Source of the DNA: CADEDH01 sp963732695
GTDB lineage: Bacteria; Actinomycetota; Acidimicrobiia; Acidimicrobiales; SZUA-35
Direction: 5' to 3'
NCBI GenBank assembly: GCA_963732695.1
Contig: CAVTAP010000007.1
Coordinates: 310,001-374,000 of the forward strand
Length of the DNA stretch: 64,000 nucleotides
The first letter of the stretch is position 1; every line of letters starts with the position of its first letter. Under the pieces are notes generated by a model. It was given only the letters and a program-made list of their open reading frames with translations. It made no database searches and was not told where the DNA came from. Shown here piece by piece: positions 34,444-42,309 of the stretch. The translations under genes were made by a program, and so were the position numbers.

Positions 34444-35781
34444 ATGAAGACGCTGCGCAACATCCTGCAGACCTCCGAGCTGCGGAACAAGATCCTCTTC
34501 ACGCTGTTCGTCGTCATCGTCTACCGGCTCGGGGTCCAGATCCCGGCCCCCGGGGTGAGCCTCGACGCCATCGAGTCGCTGCGGGCCCAGGCCGACGAGA
34601 CGACCGGCGGCATCTTCGGGTACCTCAATATGTTCAGCGGCGGCGGCCTGCGCCAGCTGTCGCTGTTCTCCCTGGGCGTGCTGCCCTACATCACGGCCTC
34701 GATCATCATCCAGATCCTGACCGTGGCCATCCCCAAGCTCGAGCAGTGGCAGAGCCAGGGGGCGGTGGGCCAGCGCAAGATCAACCAGTGGACCCGCTAC
34801 GTGGCCATCGTGCTGGCCATCGTGCAGGCCACCGGCATCGTGTTCATGATCGGCCGCAACCCGGAGTCGTTCTTCGGCGTCGACGTCGGCCTGTTCCCGG
34901 TGTGGACCTTCGGCCGGGTGATCCTCGCCGTGACCTGCATGGTGGTGGGCACGGCGGTGGTGATGTGGCTGGGCGAGCTGATCACCCAGAAGGGGATCGG
35001 CAACGGCATGTCGCTGATCATCATGGCCTCCGTGGTGTCGAACATGCCCGAGCTCGGCATCCGTATCCACGCCGTGCGGGGCTGGCTGTGGGTGGTCTTC
35101 GCCTTCGGGCTGCTGGCGCTGCTGGTGGCCGGCATCGTGTTCGTGGAGCAGGGCCAGCGCCGGATCCCGGTGAACTTCGCCAAGCGGGTGGTGGGCCGCC
35201 GTCAGTACGGCGGGAACAACACCTACATCCCGCTCAAGGTCAACCAGGCCGGCGTGATCCCCGTGATCTTCGCCTCGTCGCTGCTGCAGCTGCCGTCGTT
35301 CATCGTGAACGTGCTGCCCACCAGCAACGATGCCACCAACCCCAACTGGGGCGACGACATCCGCAATTTCATCCAGAACAACCTCTACCAGCCAGACAAC
35401 GTTGGCTACGTCCTGGTGTTCGGGGCCCTGATCGTGGGCTTTGCCTACTTCTACAACGCCGTGGCCTTCGACCCGGCCCGCCGGGCCGACGAGCTGCGCA
35501 AGTCCGGCGGATTCATCCCCGGCATCCGGCCCGGTCCCCAGACCGAGCGCCACCTGTCGAAGATCCTCAACCGCATCACCCTCCCCGGCGCCGTGTTCCT
35601 GGCCGTGGTGGCGCTGATCCCGTCGGCCGCGCTGGCCCGGCTCCTGTCGGGTGGCGGCCAGGGGAGAGCGGTGGGCTTCTCCGGCGTGTCGATCCTGATC
35701 GCGGCCGGCGTGTCGCTGGAGACGATGAAGCAGATCAACTCCCAGCTGATGGCCAAGAACTATGACGGCTTTCTCAAATGA
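34444..35781 (+). CDS. secY: Preprotein translocase channel subunit SecY
   Basis: The 445-residue integral membrane protein has ten predicted helices. It starts MKTLRNILQTSELRNKILFT. It has the plug-region motif FGYLNMFSGGGLRQLSLFSLG and the cytoplasmic loop RRIPVNFAKRVVGRR that contacts the ribosome and SecA. Together with SecE and SecG (not in this window) it forms the Sec channel. Its place between rplO and adk is the standard spc-operon end. Confidence 0.97.
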   Translation: MKTLRNILQTSELRNKILFTLFVVIVYRLGVQIPAPGVSLDAIESLRAQADETTGGIFGYLNMFSGGGLRQLSLFSLGVLPYITASIIIQILTVAIPKLEQWQSQGAVGQRKINQWTRYVAIVLAIVQATGIVFMIGRNPESFFGVDVGLFPVWTFGRVILAVTCMVVGTAVVMWLGELITQKGIGNGMSLIIMASVVSNMPELGIRIHAVRGWLWVVFAFGLLALLVAGIVFVEQGQRRIPVNFAKRVVGRRQYGGNNTYIPLKVNQAGVIPVIFASSLLQLPSFIVNVLPTSNDATNPNWGDDIRNFIQNNLYQPDNVGYVLVFGALIVGFAYFYNAVAFDPARRADELRKSGGFIPGIRPGPQTERHLSKILNRITLPGAVFLAVVALIPSAALARLLSGGGQGRAVGFSGVSILIAAGVSLETMKQINSQLMAKNYDGFLK

Positions 35782-35839
35782 GCCGTATCTGGTACTGGTA
35801 CAGCTCTGAGCTTGCACCCCGATCTGAAGGATGCTCCCC

Positions 35840-36442
35840 ATGGCACAACCGCTTCGACTCGTGATCTTCGGCCGACAGGGCGCAGGCAAGGGCACCCAGT
35901 GCATCCGGCTGATCGAGCGCTACAGCGTGGTCCACATCAGCACCGGTGACATGCTCCGGGCCGAGGTGGCGGCCGACACCGAGCTGGGCCGCAGGGCGGC
36001 CGAGATCATGGCCTCCGGGGGCCTGGTGGACGACGAGACCATCCTCGGCGTGGCCCAGAGCCGCATCGGCCAGGACGATGTCAAGACCCACGGGTTCGTT
36101 CTCGATGGGTTTCCCCGCACGATCGAGCAGGCCGCCGGGCTCATCACCGCCCTGGGCGATCATGCCCTGGACGCTGTGATCGACCTCGACGTCCCACTCG
36201 GTGAGGTCACCAAGCGCATGAAGCTGCGGGCCCGGGACGACGACACCGACGAGGCCATCGCCAAGCGCCTGGCGCTCTACGAGGAGCAGACCCAGCCCGT
36301 GCTCCAGTTCTTCGCCGACCGGGGCCTGCTGGTGCGGGTCGACGGCCTGGGCACCGAGGAGCAGGTCACCGAACGGCTCTACGCCGCCGTGGACACCCAG
36401 ATCGAGGCCGGGGCCAAGGCCAACTCCGGGGGATGTGAGTGA
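35840..36442 (+). CDS. adk: Adenylate kinase
   Basis: The 200-residue enzyme interconverts 2 ADP and ATP + AMP. It has the P-loop FGRQGAGKGTQ (Arg-Gln where Pro-Pro is common), the AMP-site HISTGDMLR, LDGFPRTIEQA and the DDDTDEAIAKRL lid-region arginine segment. It has the short lid form without zinc Cys. ATG 35840 is preferred over 35831 because GAAGGA lies 8 nt before it. Usually map follows before infA; here a 203-bp gap with a promoter follows. Confidence 0.95.
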   Translation: MAQPLRLVIFGRQGAGKGTQCIRLIERYSVVHISTGDMLRAEVAADTELGRRAAEIMASGGLVDDETILGVAQSRIGQDDVKTHGFVLDGFPRTIEQAAGLITALGDHALDAVIDLDVPLGEVTKRMKLRARDDDTDEAIAKRLALYEEQTQPVLQFFADRGLLVRVDGLGTEEQVTERLYAAVDTQIEAGAKANSGGCE

Positions 36443-36459
36443 TCCGCCCCGTCTGCGGG

Positions 36460-36488
36460 TTGGAGGCCTTTCACCAGGCCTCTAGGCT
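36460..36488 (+). promoter_or_regulatory. Candidate promoter of the infA-rplQ operon
   Basis: TTGGAG (36460-36465) and TAGGCT (36483-36488) are 17 bp apart. The spacer contains a short hairpin GAGGCC/GGCCTC (36463-36468 with 36477-36482). The mRNA would have a leader of about 150 nt before infA. The rest of the 36443-36645 gap shows no gene. Confidence 0.45.
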
Positions 36489-36645
36489 GAATCGTTGGCC
36501 GTTTCGCGCCAGGGGTCGTGCCGCCGTCATGCGGGGCACCGTCATTCGTGGCACTGGGGACTCGTTCCCCGCCCCCGTTCCCGCGCCACAGTTCTAGCAC
36601 AGTTCAGTTCGAAGCTCATTCCACGCCCGCTCCGGAGGATCCGTC

Positions 36646-36867
36646 CTGCCAAAGGAAAAAGACGCCATCGTGCTCGAGGGCACCGTCACCGAGTCTCTCC
36701 CGAACGCCATGTTCCGGGTGGAGCTCGAGAACGGTCACAGCGTGCTCGGGCACATCTCCGGCAAGATGCGCCGCCACTACATCCGCATCCTGCCCGGCGA
36801 CAAGGTTCAGGTGGAGCTCACGCCCTACGACCTGACCCGCGGTCGCATCACCTACCGCTACAAGTAA
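36646..36867 (+). CDS. infA: Translation initiation factor IF-1 with a CTG start codon
   Basis: The 73-residue protein matches the exact actinobacterial IF-1 length if translation starts at CTG 36646 (MPKEKDAIVLEGTVTE). GGAGG at 36634-36638 lies 7 nt before this CTG. The only standard start in frame, GTG 36670, would delete eight conserved N-terminal residues and has no Shine-Dalgarno at proper distance. The core LPNAMFRVELENGHSVLGHI, SGKMRRHYIRILPGDKV and the ending RGRITYRYK are canonical. IF-1 occupies the A-site during initiation. The non-standard start may allow feedback through initiation-factor proofreading. Confidence 0.9.
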   Translation: MPKEKDAIVLEGTVTESLPNAMFRVELENGHSVLGHISGKMRRHYIRILPGDKVQVELTPYDLTRGRITYRYK

Positions 36868-36884
36868 GAGGACTTGAGGACCCG

Positions 36885-36998
36885 ATGAAGGTTCGCCCGA
36901 GTGTGAAACCCATGTGTGAGAAGTGCAAGGTGATCCGCCGGCACCGGCGCGTGATGATCATCTGCGACAACCCGCGTCACAAGCAAAGGCAAGGCTGA
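36885..36998 (+). CDS. rpmJ: 50S ribosomal protein L36, zinc-binding type
   Basis: The 37-residue protein MKVRPSVKPMCEKCKVIRR (first part) carries Cys11, Cys14, Cys27 and His32-type zinc ligands, as in the short zinc form. It lies 17 nt after infA with TTGAGGA as weak Shine-Dalgarno. Too short to appear as an independent long ORF, but it is unambiguous by sequence and order. Confidence 0.95.
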   Translation: MKVRPSVKPMCEKCKVIRRHRRVMIICDNPRHKQRQG

Positions 36999-37000
36999 GC

Positions 37001-37378
37001 ATGGCTCGAATCGCAGGTGTCGACATCCCCCGCGACAAGCGGTTGGTGGTGTCGCTGACATACATCTTCGGGGTCGGTTCGTCCACCGCCCAACAGATCG
37101 CCGATTCCACCGGGGTCGATGCCAGCACCCGGGTGAAGGACCTCACCGACGACGAGGTCATGCGCATCCGGGCCTGGATCGACACCAACATCAAGACCGA
37201 GGGCGACCTGCGCCGCGAGGTCTCGCAGGACATCAAGCGCAAGATGGAGATCGGGTGCCACCAGGGCATCCGTCACCGCAAGGGCCTGCCCGTCCGTGGT
37301 CAGCGGACCCAGACCAACGCCCGTACCCGCAAGGGCCCCAAGAAGACTGTCGCCGGTAAGAAGAAGGTCACCAAGTAA
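37001..37378 (+). CDS. rpsM: 30S ribosomal protein S13
   Basis: The 125-residue protein begins MARIAGVDIPRDKRLVVSLT and ends with the basic GLPVRGQRTQTNARTRKGPK and KKVTK tail that touches P-site tRNA. ATG 37001 is chosen; upstream in-frame sequence belongs to rpmJ. The stop overlaps the rpsK start (TAATG). Confidence 0.97.
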   Translation: MARIAGVDIPRDKRLVVSLTYIFGVGSSTAQQIADSTGVDASTRVKDLTDDEVMRIRAWIDTNIKTEGDLRREVSQDIKRKMEIGCHQGIRHRKGLPVRGQRTQTNARTRKGPKKTVAGKKKVTK

Positions 37379-37776
37379 TGGCAAAGCCACCGAGCGGAGG
37401 CCGTCGGCCCCGCAAGCGCGAGCGCAAGAACGTCACCTACGGCATCGCCCACATCAAGTCGAGCTTCAACAACACGATCATCGCCATCTCCGATCAGGAG
37501 GGCAATGTGTTGTCGTGGGCCTCGGCCGGCAACGTCGGGTTCAAGGGCTCCCGCAAGTCCACCCCCTACGCCGCCCAGATGGCGGCCGAGGCCGCCGCCC
37601 GGCGGGCCATGGAGCACGGGGTGCGTAAGGTCGACGTGCAGGTCAAGGGCCCGGGCTCGGGCCGCGAGACCGCCATCCGTTCCATCCAGAACGCCGGCAT
37701 CGAAGTGACCGGCATCAAGGACGTCACCCCGGTGCCCCACAACGGTTGCCGGCAGCCCAAGCGGCGGAGGGTCTGA
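37378..37776 (+). CDS. rpsK: 30S ribosomal protein S11
   Basis: The 132-residue protein has AHIKSSFNNTIIAISDQEGN, ASAGNVGFKGSRKSTPYAAQ and the C-terminal VTPVPHNGCRQPKRRRV. It lines the platform at the Shine-Dalgarno helix. Start overlaps the rpsM stop; rpsD follows after 3 nt. Confidence 0.97.
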   Translation: MAKPPSGGRRPRKRERKNVTYGIAHIKSSFNNTIIAISDQEGNVLSWASAGNVGFKGSRKSTPYAAQMAAEAAARRAMEHGVRKVDVQVKGPGSGRETAIRSIQNAGIEVTGIKDVTPVPHNGCRQPKRRRV

Positions 37777-37779
37777 GCC

Positions 37780-38397
37780 ATGTCTCGTTACACCGGTCCC
37801 CGCGCCCGCATCTCCCGCCGCCTCGGCACCAACATCTTCGGCACCCGGGGTGAGACCCAGGCCCTCGAGAAGCGGCCCTACCCGCCCGGCATCCACGGCC
37901 GGTCCCGCCGCCGGGGCGCTCAGAACACCGCCTACCTGGCCGAGCTCCAGGAGAAGCAGAAGGCCCGGTTCTCCTACGGGCTGAACGAGCGCCAGTTCCG
38001 CCGGATCTACGACGAAGCGTCGCGCCGCAAGGGCGTCACCGGCGACAACATGCTCAAGTTCCTCGAGCTGCGCCTCGACAACGTGATCTACCGTGCCGGC
38101 TGGGGCGCCACCCGTCCCCAGGCCCGCCAGTTCGTGTCCCACGGCCACGTGAACGTCAACGGCAAGCGGGTCAACGTGCCTTCCTACCGGGTCCGCAAGG
38201 GCGACGTGGTCGAGATCCGCGACAAGTCCCGCAACAACGTCGTGCTCCAGTGGAACAAGGACGTCCTCGACCGCACGCCGCCGGCCTGGCTGGAGCGGGA
38301 AGACGACTGGAAGGTCAAGGTCTACAACGAGCCGCTGCGGGAGCAGATCGACGTTCCGATCCGCGAGCAGCTGATCGTCGAGCTCTACAGCAAGTGA
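37780..38397 (+). CDS. rpsD: 30S ribosomal protein S4
   Basis: The 205-residue 16S assembly initiator has RYTGPRARISRRLG, KRPYPPGIHGRSRRRGAQNT and the S4-type RNA-binding domain ARQFVSHGHVNVNGKRVNVPS. It lacks the N-terminal Cys cluster, so it is the zinc-free form. Followed by an 89-bp spacer before rpoA. Confidence 0.97.
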   Translation: MSRYTGPRARISRRLGTNIFGTRGETQALEKRPYPPGIHGRSRRRGAQNTAYLAELQEKQKARFSYGLNERQFRRIYDEASRRKGVTGDNMLKFLELRLDNVIYRAGWGATRPQARQFVSHGHVNVNGKRVNVPSYRVRKGDVVEIRDKSRNNVVLQWNKDVLDRTPPAWLEREDDWKVKVYNEPLREQIDVPIREQLIVELYSK

Positions 38398-38486
38398 GCG
38401 CGAGCGCGGCGCTGCTGCCAGCGCCGCAGGCGACTCCACCCTCCTCGTCCCCGCCGGCCCACCTCAAGAAGTAGAAGGAACCCCAC

Positions 38487-39428
38487 ATGCTGGTCATTCA
38501 ACGACCCACGGTCGAGCAGCTCGATGACGGCGAATCCACCCGCGGTCGGTTCGCCATCGGCCCGCTGGAGCACGGCTTCGGCCACACGCTCGGCAACTCG
38601 CTGCGCCGCACCCTGCTGTCGTCGGTGCCCGGAGCCGCCATCACCGCGGTCCGTTTCGACGACGCCCTCCACGAGTTCGACACCATCACCGGTGTGGTGG
38701 AAGACGTCACCGACATCATCCTCAACATCAAGGACATCGTGGTCACCAGCGAGAGTGACGACCCGGTGGTGCTCCGGCTCGACGCCCGGGGCCCCGGTTC
38801 GGTCACCGCCGGCGACATCTCGTGCCCGTCGGAGGTCGCCGTCCTCAACCCCGACCTGCTGCTGGCCACGCTGACCGACAAGGGCCGCCTGGCCGTCGAT
38901 CTCACCGTGGGCCGGGGCCGGGGGTGGCTGTCGTCCACCCGGATATCGGAGAGCCAGACGATCGGGGTCATCCCGATCGACGCCATCTACAGCCCGATCC
39001 GTCGGGTGTCGGTTGCGGTGGAGCAGACCCGGGTGGAGATGTCGACCGATTACGACCGCCTGGTCCTCGACATCGAGACCGACGGCTCCATCGTCCCGCG
39101 TGACGCCCTGGCCTCGGCCGGCGCCACCCTGCGGTCGCTGATGCAGCTGATCGAGGAGATGAGCGAGGAGCCGGAGGGCCTGACCCTGGGCGAGGCTCCG
39201 GCCGCCGCGTCGGGCTCGCCCGATCTCGACCTCCCGATCGAAGACCTCGACCTGTCCGAGCGGCCCCGCAACTGCCTCAAGCGGGCCCAGGTCAACACGA
39301 TCGGTGAGTTGCTCACCAAGACCGACGATGACCTGCTGGCCATCACCAACTTCGGGCAGAAGTCGCTCGACGAGGTGATCGCCAAGTTGGATGAGCGCGG
39401 GCTGACCCTGCGCGGATCAAGGAGCTGA
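38487..39428 (+). CDS. rpoA: DNA-directed RNA polymerase subunit alpha
   Basis: The 313-residue protein has an N-terminal assembly domain (GHTLGNSLRRTLLSSVPGAA) and a C-terminal domain with NCLKRAQVNTIGELL and FGQKSLDEVIAKL, which binds UP elements and activators. It ends shortly after that domain (LRGSRS), slightly shorter than the usual 325-345. ATG at 38487 with GAAGGAA 9 nt upstream. Confidence 0.97.
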   Translation: MLVIQRPTVEQLDDGESTRGRFAIGPLEHGFGHTLGNSLRRTLLSSVPGAAITAVRFDDALHEFDTITGVVEDVTDIILNIKDIVVTSESDDPVVLRLDARGPGSVTAGDISCPSEVAVLNPDLLLATLTDKGRLAVDLTVGRGRGWLSSTRISESQTIGVIPIDAIYSPIRRVSVAVEQTRVEMSTDYDRLVLDIETDGSIVPRDALASAGATLRSLMQLIEEMSEEPEGLTLGEAPAAASGSPDLDLPIEDLDLSERPRNCLKRAQVNTIGELLTKTDDDLLAITNFGQKSLDEVIAKLDERGLTLRGSRS

Positions 39429-39432
39429 TCAG

Positions 39433-39786
39433 ATGCCCGCCCGTCCCCGTAAAGCCCGCCGGTTCGGCGGTTCTGCGGCCCATCAGCGGCTGATGATGGC
39501 GAACCTCGTCGCCTCGCTGGTGGCGGCCGAGGGCATCGTCACGACCGAAGCCCGGGCCAAGGCCCTGCGGCCGATCGCCGAGAAGATGATCACCAAGGCC
39601 CGCAAGGGTGGCCTCCACAACTTCCGTCAGGTGCTGGCGTACCTGGGGGACGTGGAGATGACGACCAAGCTGTTCGACGAGGTCGGCCCCCGGTACGCCA
39701 CCCGCCCCGGCGGCTACACCCGGATCCTGAAGCTCGGGCCCCGTCAGGGCGACAACGCCCCGATGGCCCGCATCGAGCTGGTCTGA
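39433..39786 (+). CDS. rplQ: 50S ribosomal protein L17
   Basis: The 117-residue protein has RRFGGSAAHQRLMMANLVASL, VTTEARAKALRPIAEKMITKA and the terminal GGYTRILKLGPRQGDNAPMA block. It is located at the exit-tunnel surface. It lacks the C-terminal extension seen in many actinobacteria. It is the last gene of the alpha operon; a hairpin of the 51-bp repeat family follows. Confidence 0.96.
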   Translation: MPARPRKARRFGGSAAHQRLMMANLVASLVAAEGIVTTEARAKALRPIAEKMITKARKGGLHNFRQVLAYLGDVEMTTKLFDEVGPRYATRPGGYTRILKLGPRQGDNAPMARIELV

Positions 39787-39810
39787 CCACCAACCGACCG
39801 CAATCCTCTG

Positions 39811-39861
39811 GAGAACTGTGGCGTCAGCGCGCGAAATGCAGCGCTTGACGCCACAGTTCTC
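39811..39861. repeat. 51-bp hairpin repeat, copy 1, after rplQ
   Basis: Perfect 16-bp arms (GAGAACTGTGGCGTCA at 39811-39826 and its complement at 39846-39861) flank a 19-nt loop. Arms and loop match the copies at 60723-60771 and 63627-63677. Lying between rplQ and truA it may end transcription of the alpha operon. Confidence 0.75.
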
Positions 39862-39878
39862 GGGTTTTCGGGTGTGTG

Positions 39879-40631
39879 ATGCGCGTCCGGTTCCTGATCG
39901 CCTACGACGGGTCGGGGTTCCGGGGCCTGGCCCCCAACGCCGGGGTGCGCACCGTCGTCGGTGAGCTGCAGCGCTGCCTGGAGCCGCTGGTGGGGGGCAG
40001 CCCCGAGCTGGTGATGTCGGGCCGGACCGACGCCGGGGTCCACGCCTGGGGCCAGGTGCTGTCGGCCGACCTGCCCGACGGGGCCGACCTGGCCCGGATC
40101 CAGCGCAGCCTCAACGCCAGGCTGGCGCCCGAGATCGTGGTGCGGGAGGTGGGCGAGGCGGAGCCCGGGTTCTCGGCCCGCTACGACGCCACCGGGCGGC
40201 GCTACCGCTACCTGGTGCTGAACCGCCCGGTGCCCGACCCGTTCCTGGCCCGCACCTCCTGGTGGGTGCCCGAGCCCGTGGACCGGGCGGCGATGGCGGC
40301 GGCCGCCCAACCCCTGGTGGGGGAGCACGACTTCGCCTCGTTCTGCCGCCGGCCCAAGACCCCGGCCGGCGAAGCCGAGCGGTCGCTGGTGCGCCGGGTC
40401 ACCGGGGTCCGGTGGACAGAGCTGGAGCCGGGAGACGTGCTGCGCTTCGAGATCGAGGGCAGCGCCTTCTGCCATCAGATGGTGCGCAGCATCGTCGGCT
40501 TCCTGGTGGCGGTGGGCCGGGGGAAGCGCCGGGCCGACGAGACGGCGGCCGTGCTGGCCGCCGGCGATCGCAGCGCCGCCGAGCAGCCGGCCCCACCCCA
40601 GGGCCTGACGCTGTGGCAGGTCGACTACTGA
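39879..40631 (+). CDS. truA: tRNA pseudouridine synthase A
   Basis: The 250-residue enzyme modifies uridines 38-40 of the anticodon stem. Motifs: FLIAYDGSGFRGLA at the start, catalytic Asp in GRTDAGVHAWGQV (about residues 48-60), and FCHQMVRSIVGFLVAVGRGK in the C-terminal half. ATG 39879 is taken; a GTG one codon earlier is equivalent. In actinobacteria it normally sits between rplQ and rplM. Here rplM is 14 kb away. Confidence 0.95.
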   Translation: MRVRFLIAYDGSGFRGLAPNAGVRTVVGELQRCLEPLVGGSPELVMSGRTDAGVHAWGQVLSADLPDGADLARIQRSLNARLAPEIVVREVGEAEPGFSARYDATGRRYRYLVLNRPVPDPFLARTSWWVPEPVDRAAMAAAAQPLVGEHDFASFCRRPKTPAGEAERSLVRRVTGVRWTELEPGDVLRFEIEGSAFCHQMVRSIVGFLVAVGRGKRRADETAAVLAAGDRSAAEQPAPPQGLTLWQVDY

Positions 40632-40694
40632 TCCGGGTCGGGACCGTACCCAGGTCCGTTTGTGGGCCGGCGGCAGGGGAGGGATGATCACCGT

Positions 40695-40997
40695 ATGCAT
40701 GCGACCTATCGACGGATCAAGGTGAAGCCGGGCAAGGCGGCCGAGGTGGCCGCCCTGATCGAGGCGGAGTACCTGCCCCTGATCGAGGGGGCGCCCGGCT
40801 ACGTGTCGTACACCCTGGTGGGGTTGGGCGACGACGAGGTGGCCAGCCTCGGCCTGTTCGCCGACCCGGCCAGCGCGGCCGAGGCCAACGAGAAGGCCAA
40901 GGCGTGGACGGCCGAACGGCTGGGGCCGCTGGTTTCGTCGCCTCTCGAGGTGCGGGCCGGCGGCGTGCTCGTGTCACACCCGGCCCCGGGGGCCTGA
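40695..40997 (+). CDS. Small ABM-like (dimeric alpha-beta barrel) protein
   Basis: The 100-residue protein MHATYRRIKVKPGKAAEVAA with PLIEGAPGYVSYTLVGLGDD and ASLGLFADPASAAEANEKAK follows the pattern of antibiotic-biosynthesis-monooxygenase-like ferredoxin folds (strand-helix-strand, E-x-x-G-Y). Such proteins are often small oxygenases or stress proteins with unknown substrate. GGGGAGGG lies upstream of the ATG. It precedes the AraC/VOC pair. Confidence 0.65.
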   Translation: MHATYRRIKVKPGKAAEVAALIEAEYLPLIEGAPGYVSYTLVGLGDDEVASLGLFADPASAAEANEKAKAWTAERLGPLVSSPLEVRAGGVLVSHPAPGA

Positions 40998-41043
40998 CAG
41001 CGGCGGCGGCCCACGACGGCACCGGTTGGGTACTCTGGGCGGA

Positions 41044-41490
41044 GTGAGCACCGCATCCAGCGGGGTGCCGCCGGTACGGCACCTGGTACGGGCGAAGGAC
41101 CTGGCCGACGCCCGCTACGCCGAGCCCCTCGACGTGGCCGACCTGGCGCGGGCCGCCCGCCTGTCGCCGGCCCATTTCAGCCGTGAGTTCCGCCAGGCGT
41201 TCGGCGAGTCGCCTCACCAGTACCTCCTCACCCGGCGCCTGGAACGGGCGGCGGCCCTGCTCCGCACGACCGACTGGTCGGTCACCCGGGTGTGCCACTC
41301 GGTCGGCCTCACCAGCCTGGGCTCGTTCTGCACCAGCTTCCGCCGCATGTTCGGGCTGTCGCCCTCGGCCTACCGGGCGGCCCGCCCGCCGGCGACCGAC
41401 CTGGCCCGGGTGCCGCCCTGCGTGCTCCGGGCCTACGGCCGGCCCCAGGTCCGCACGTTTCGAGAAGACCCGCCGCCCGCTGGTTCGTAG
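41044..41490 (+). CDS. AraC-family HTH transcriptional regulator
   Basis: The 148-residue protein consists essentially of the double-HTH AraC domain: ARAARLSPAHFSREFRQAFG with the first recognition helix, SVTRVCHSVGLTSLGSFCTS with the second, and FGLSPSAYRA, the family signature. No ligand-binding domain is present apart from a 50-residue C-terminal tail. The GTG start lies 7 nt after TACTCT (41031-41036), typical of leaderless mRNA; TTG 41026 is rejected. It lies directly before a glyoxalase-like gene, probably its target. Confidence 0.85.
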   Translation: MSTASSGVPPVRHLVRAKDLADARYAEPLDVADLARAARLSPAHFSREFRQAFGESPHQYLLTRRLERAAALLRTTDWSVTRVCHSVGLTSLGSFCTSFRRMFGLSPSAYRAARPPATDLARVPPCVLRAYGRPQVRTFREDPPPAGS

Positions 41491-41529
41491 GGTGAGTCCA
41501 TCAGCTATCCACTGAAGGAGAGATCACCG

Positions 41530-41955
41530 ATGATCCGTATCGCCACCGCACAGGTCTGGGTTCACGACCAGGACGAGGCCCTCGCGTTCTACACCGACAA
41601 GCTGGGCATGGAGGTCCGGGCCGACGTGACCATGCCCGAGATGGGCAGCTTCCGCTGGCTCACCGTGGGCCCGGCCGGCCAGCCCGACATGGCCATCGTG
41701 CTGATGGCCGTCCCCGGCCCGCCGCTGATGGACGAGGCCACCGCCAACCAGGTACGGGAGCTCATGGGCAAGGGGTTCGCCGGCACCGTGTTCCTCGCCA
41801 CCGACAGCTGCCAGGCTTCCTACGAGGAGCTGGCGGCCCGGGGGGTGGAGTTCGTCGACAAGCCCACGCCCATGCCCTACGGGATCGACGCCTCGTTCCG
41901 GGACCCGTCGGGCAACAACTTCCGCCTCACCCAGGTGGCTGACGACTTCGGCTGA
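41530..41955 (+). CDS. VOC-superfamily (glyoxalase/dioxygenase-like) protein
   Basis: The 141-residue protein has two beta-alpha-beta-beta-beta modules: VWVHDQDEALAFYTDKLGME at the start and FRDPSGNNFRLTQ at the end, with Glu/His-type metal positions of the vicinal-oxygen-chelate fold. The substrate is unknown; thiol conjugates, aldehydes or antibiotics are handled by relatives. AGGAGAG lies upstream of the ATG. It follows an AraC regulator gene by 39 bp, a common pairing. Confidence 0.8.
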   Translation: MIRIATAQVWVHDQDEALAFYTDKLGMEVRADVTMPEMGSFRWLTVGPAGQPDMAIVLMAVPGPPLMDEATANQVRELMGKGFAGTVFLATDSCQASYEELAARGVEFVDKPTPMPYGIDASFRDPSGNNFRLTQVADDFG

Positions 41956-42138
41956 GGCCGTCCCACCGGCACGGCGGCCGGCGGGGAGGGCGGCGGCGAT
42001 CCCCAGGCTCTGCTGCCACCGCCAGCCGTAGAGCCCGAAGCCCCGGCGGATCACCTGGTCCGCCGGGTCGAGCCCGGCAGCTTTCAGCTCGTCCGGCCGG
42101 TAGAGGGTCCCGGTCTCGCTCGGGCCCACCAGGGCCAC
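41945..42138 (-). pseudogene. Possible gene remnant on the minus strand
   Basis: Minus-strand codons here read like real protein (ALVGPSETGTLYRPDELKAA, VIRRGFGLYGWRWQQSLG), but the frame then runs antisense through the VOC gene to 41524. Upstream it is cut off by the 115-bp palindromic element at 42161. I could not recognise the family. It may be the leftover of a gene disrupted at this locus. Confidence 0.25.
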
Positions 42139-42160
42139 GATCCACGGGGTGAACGACGCC

Positions 42161-42275
42161 CGATCTGCGCGACGAGAATCGCGCCACGCCGACGATCTGC
42201 GTGGCGAAACCTGCGGAATTCGTGCAAAACGTGACCCGGTTCGACTCGGGGGCGCGATTCCCGTCGCGCAGATCG
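42161..42275. repeat. 115-bp palindromic element, intergenic copy
   Basis: Outer arms 42161-42185 and 42251-42275 are inverted copies (25 bp, one mismatch: CGATCTGCGCGACG..AATCGCGCC). A direct partial copy of the arm (CGATCTGCGTGGCGAA) lies inside near 42194. Compared without gaps with 62677-62791, 76 of 115 positions agree by hand count. No ORF is evident in it. Confidence 0.75.
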
Positions 42276-42309
42276 CGTGGGGGCGGGGTGGACCGCCGCC
42301 GCCGGCTGG

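Noticed and set aside
36670..36867. IF-1 starting at GTG 36670
   Set aside because: It would lack eight conserved N-terminal residues and has no Shine-Dalgarno at proper distance, whereas CTG 36646 has an ideal GGAGG.
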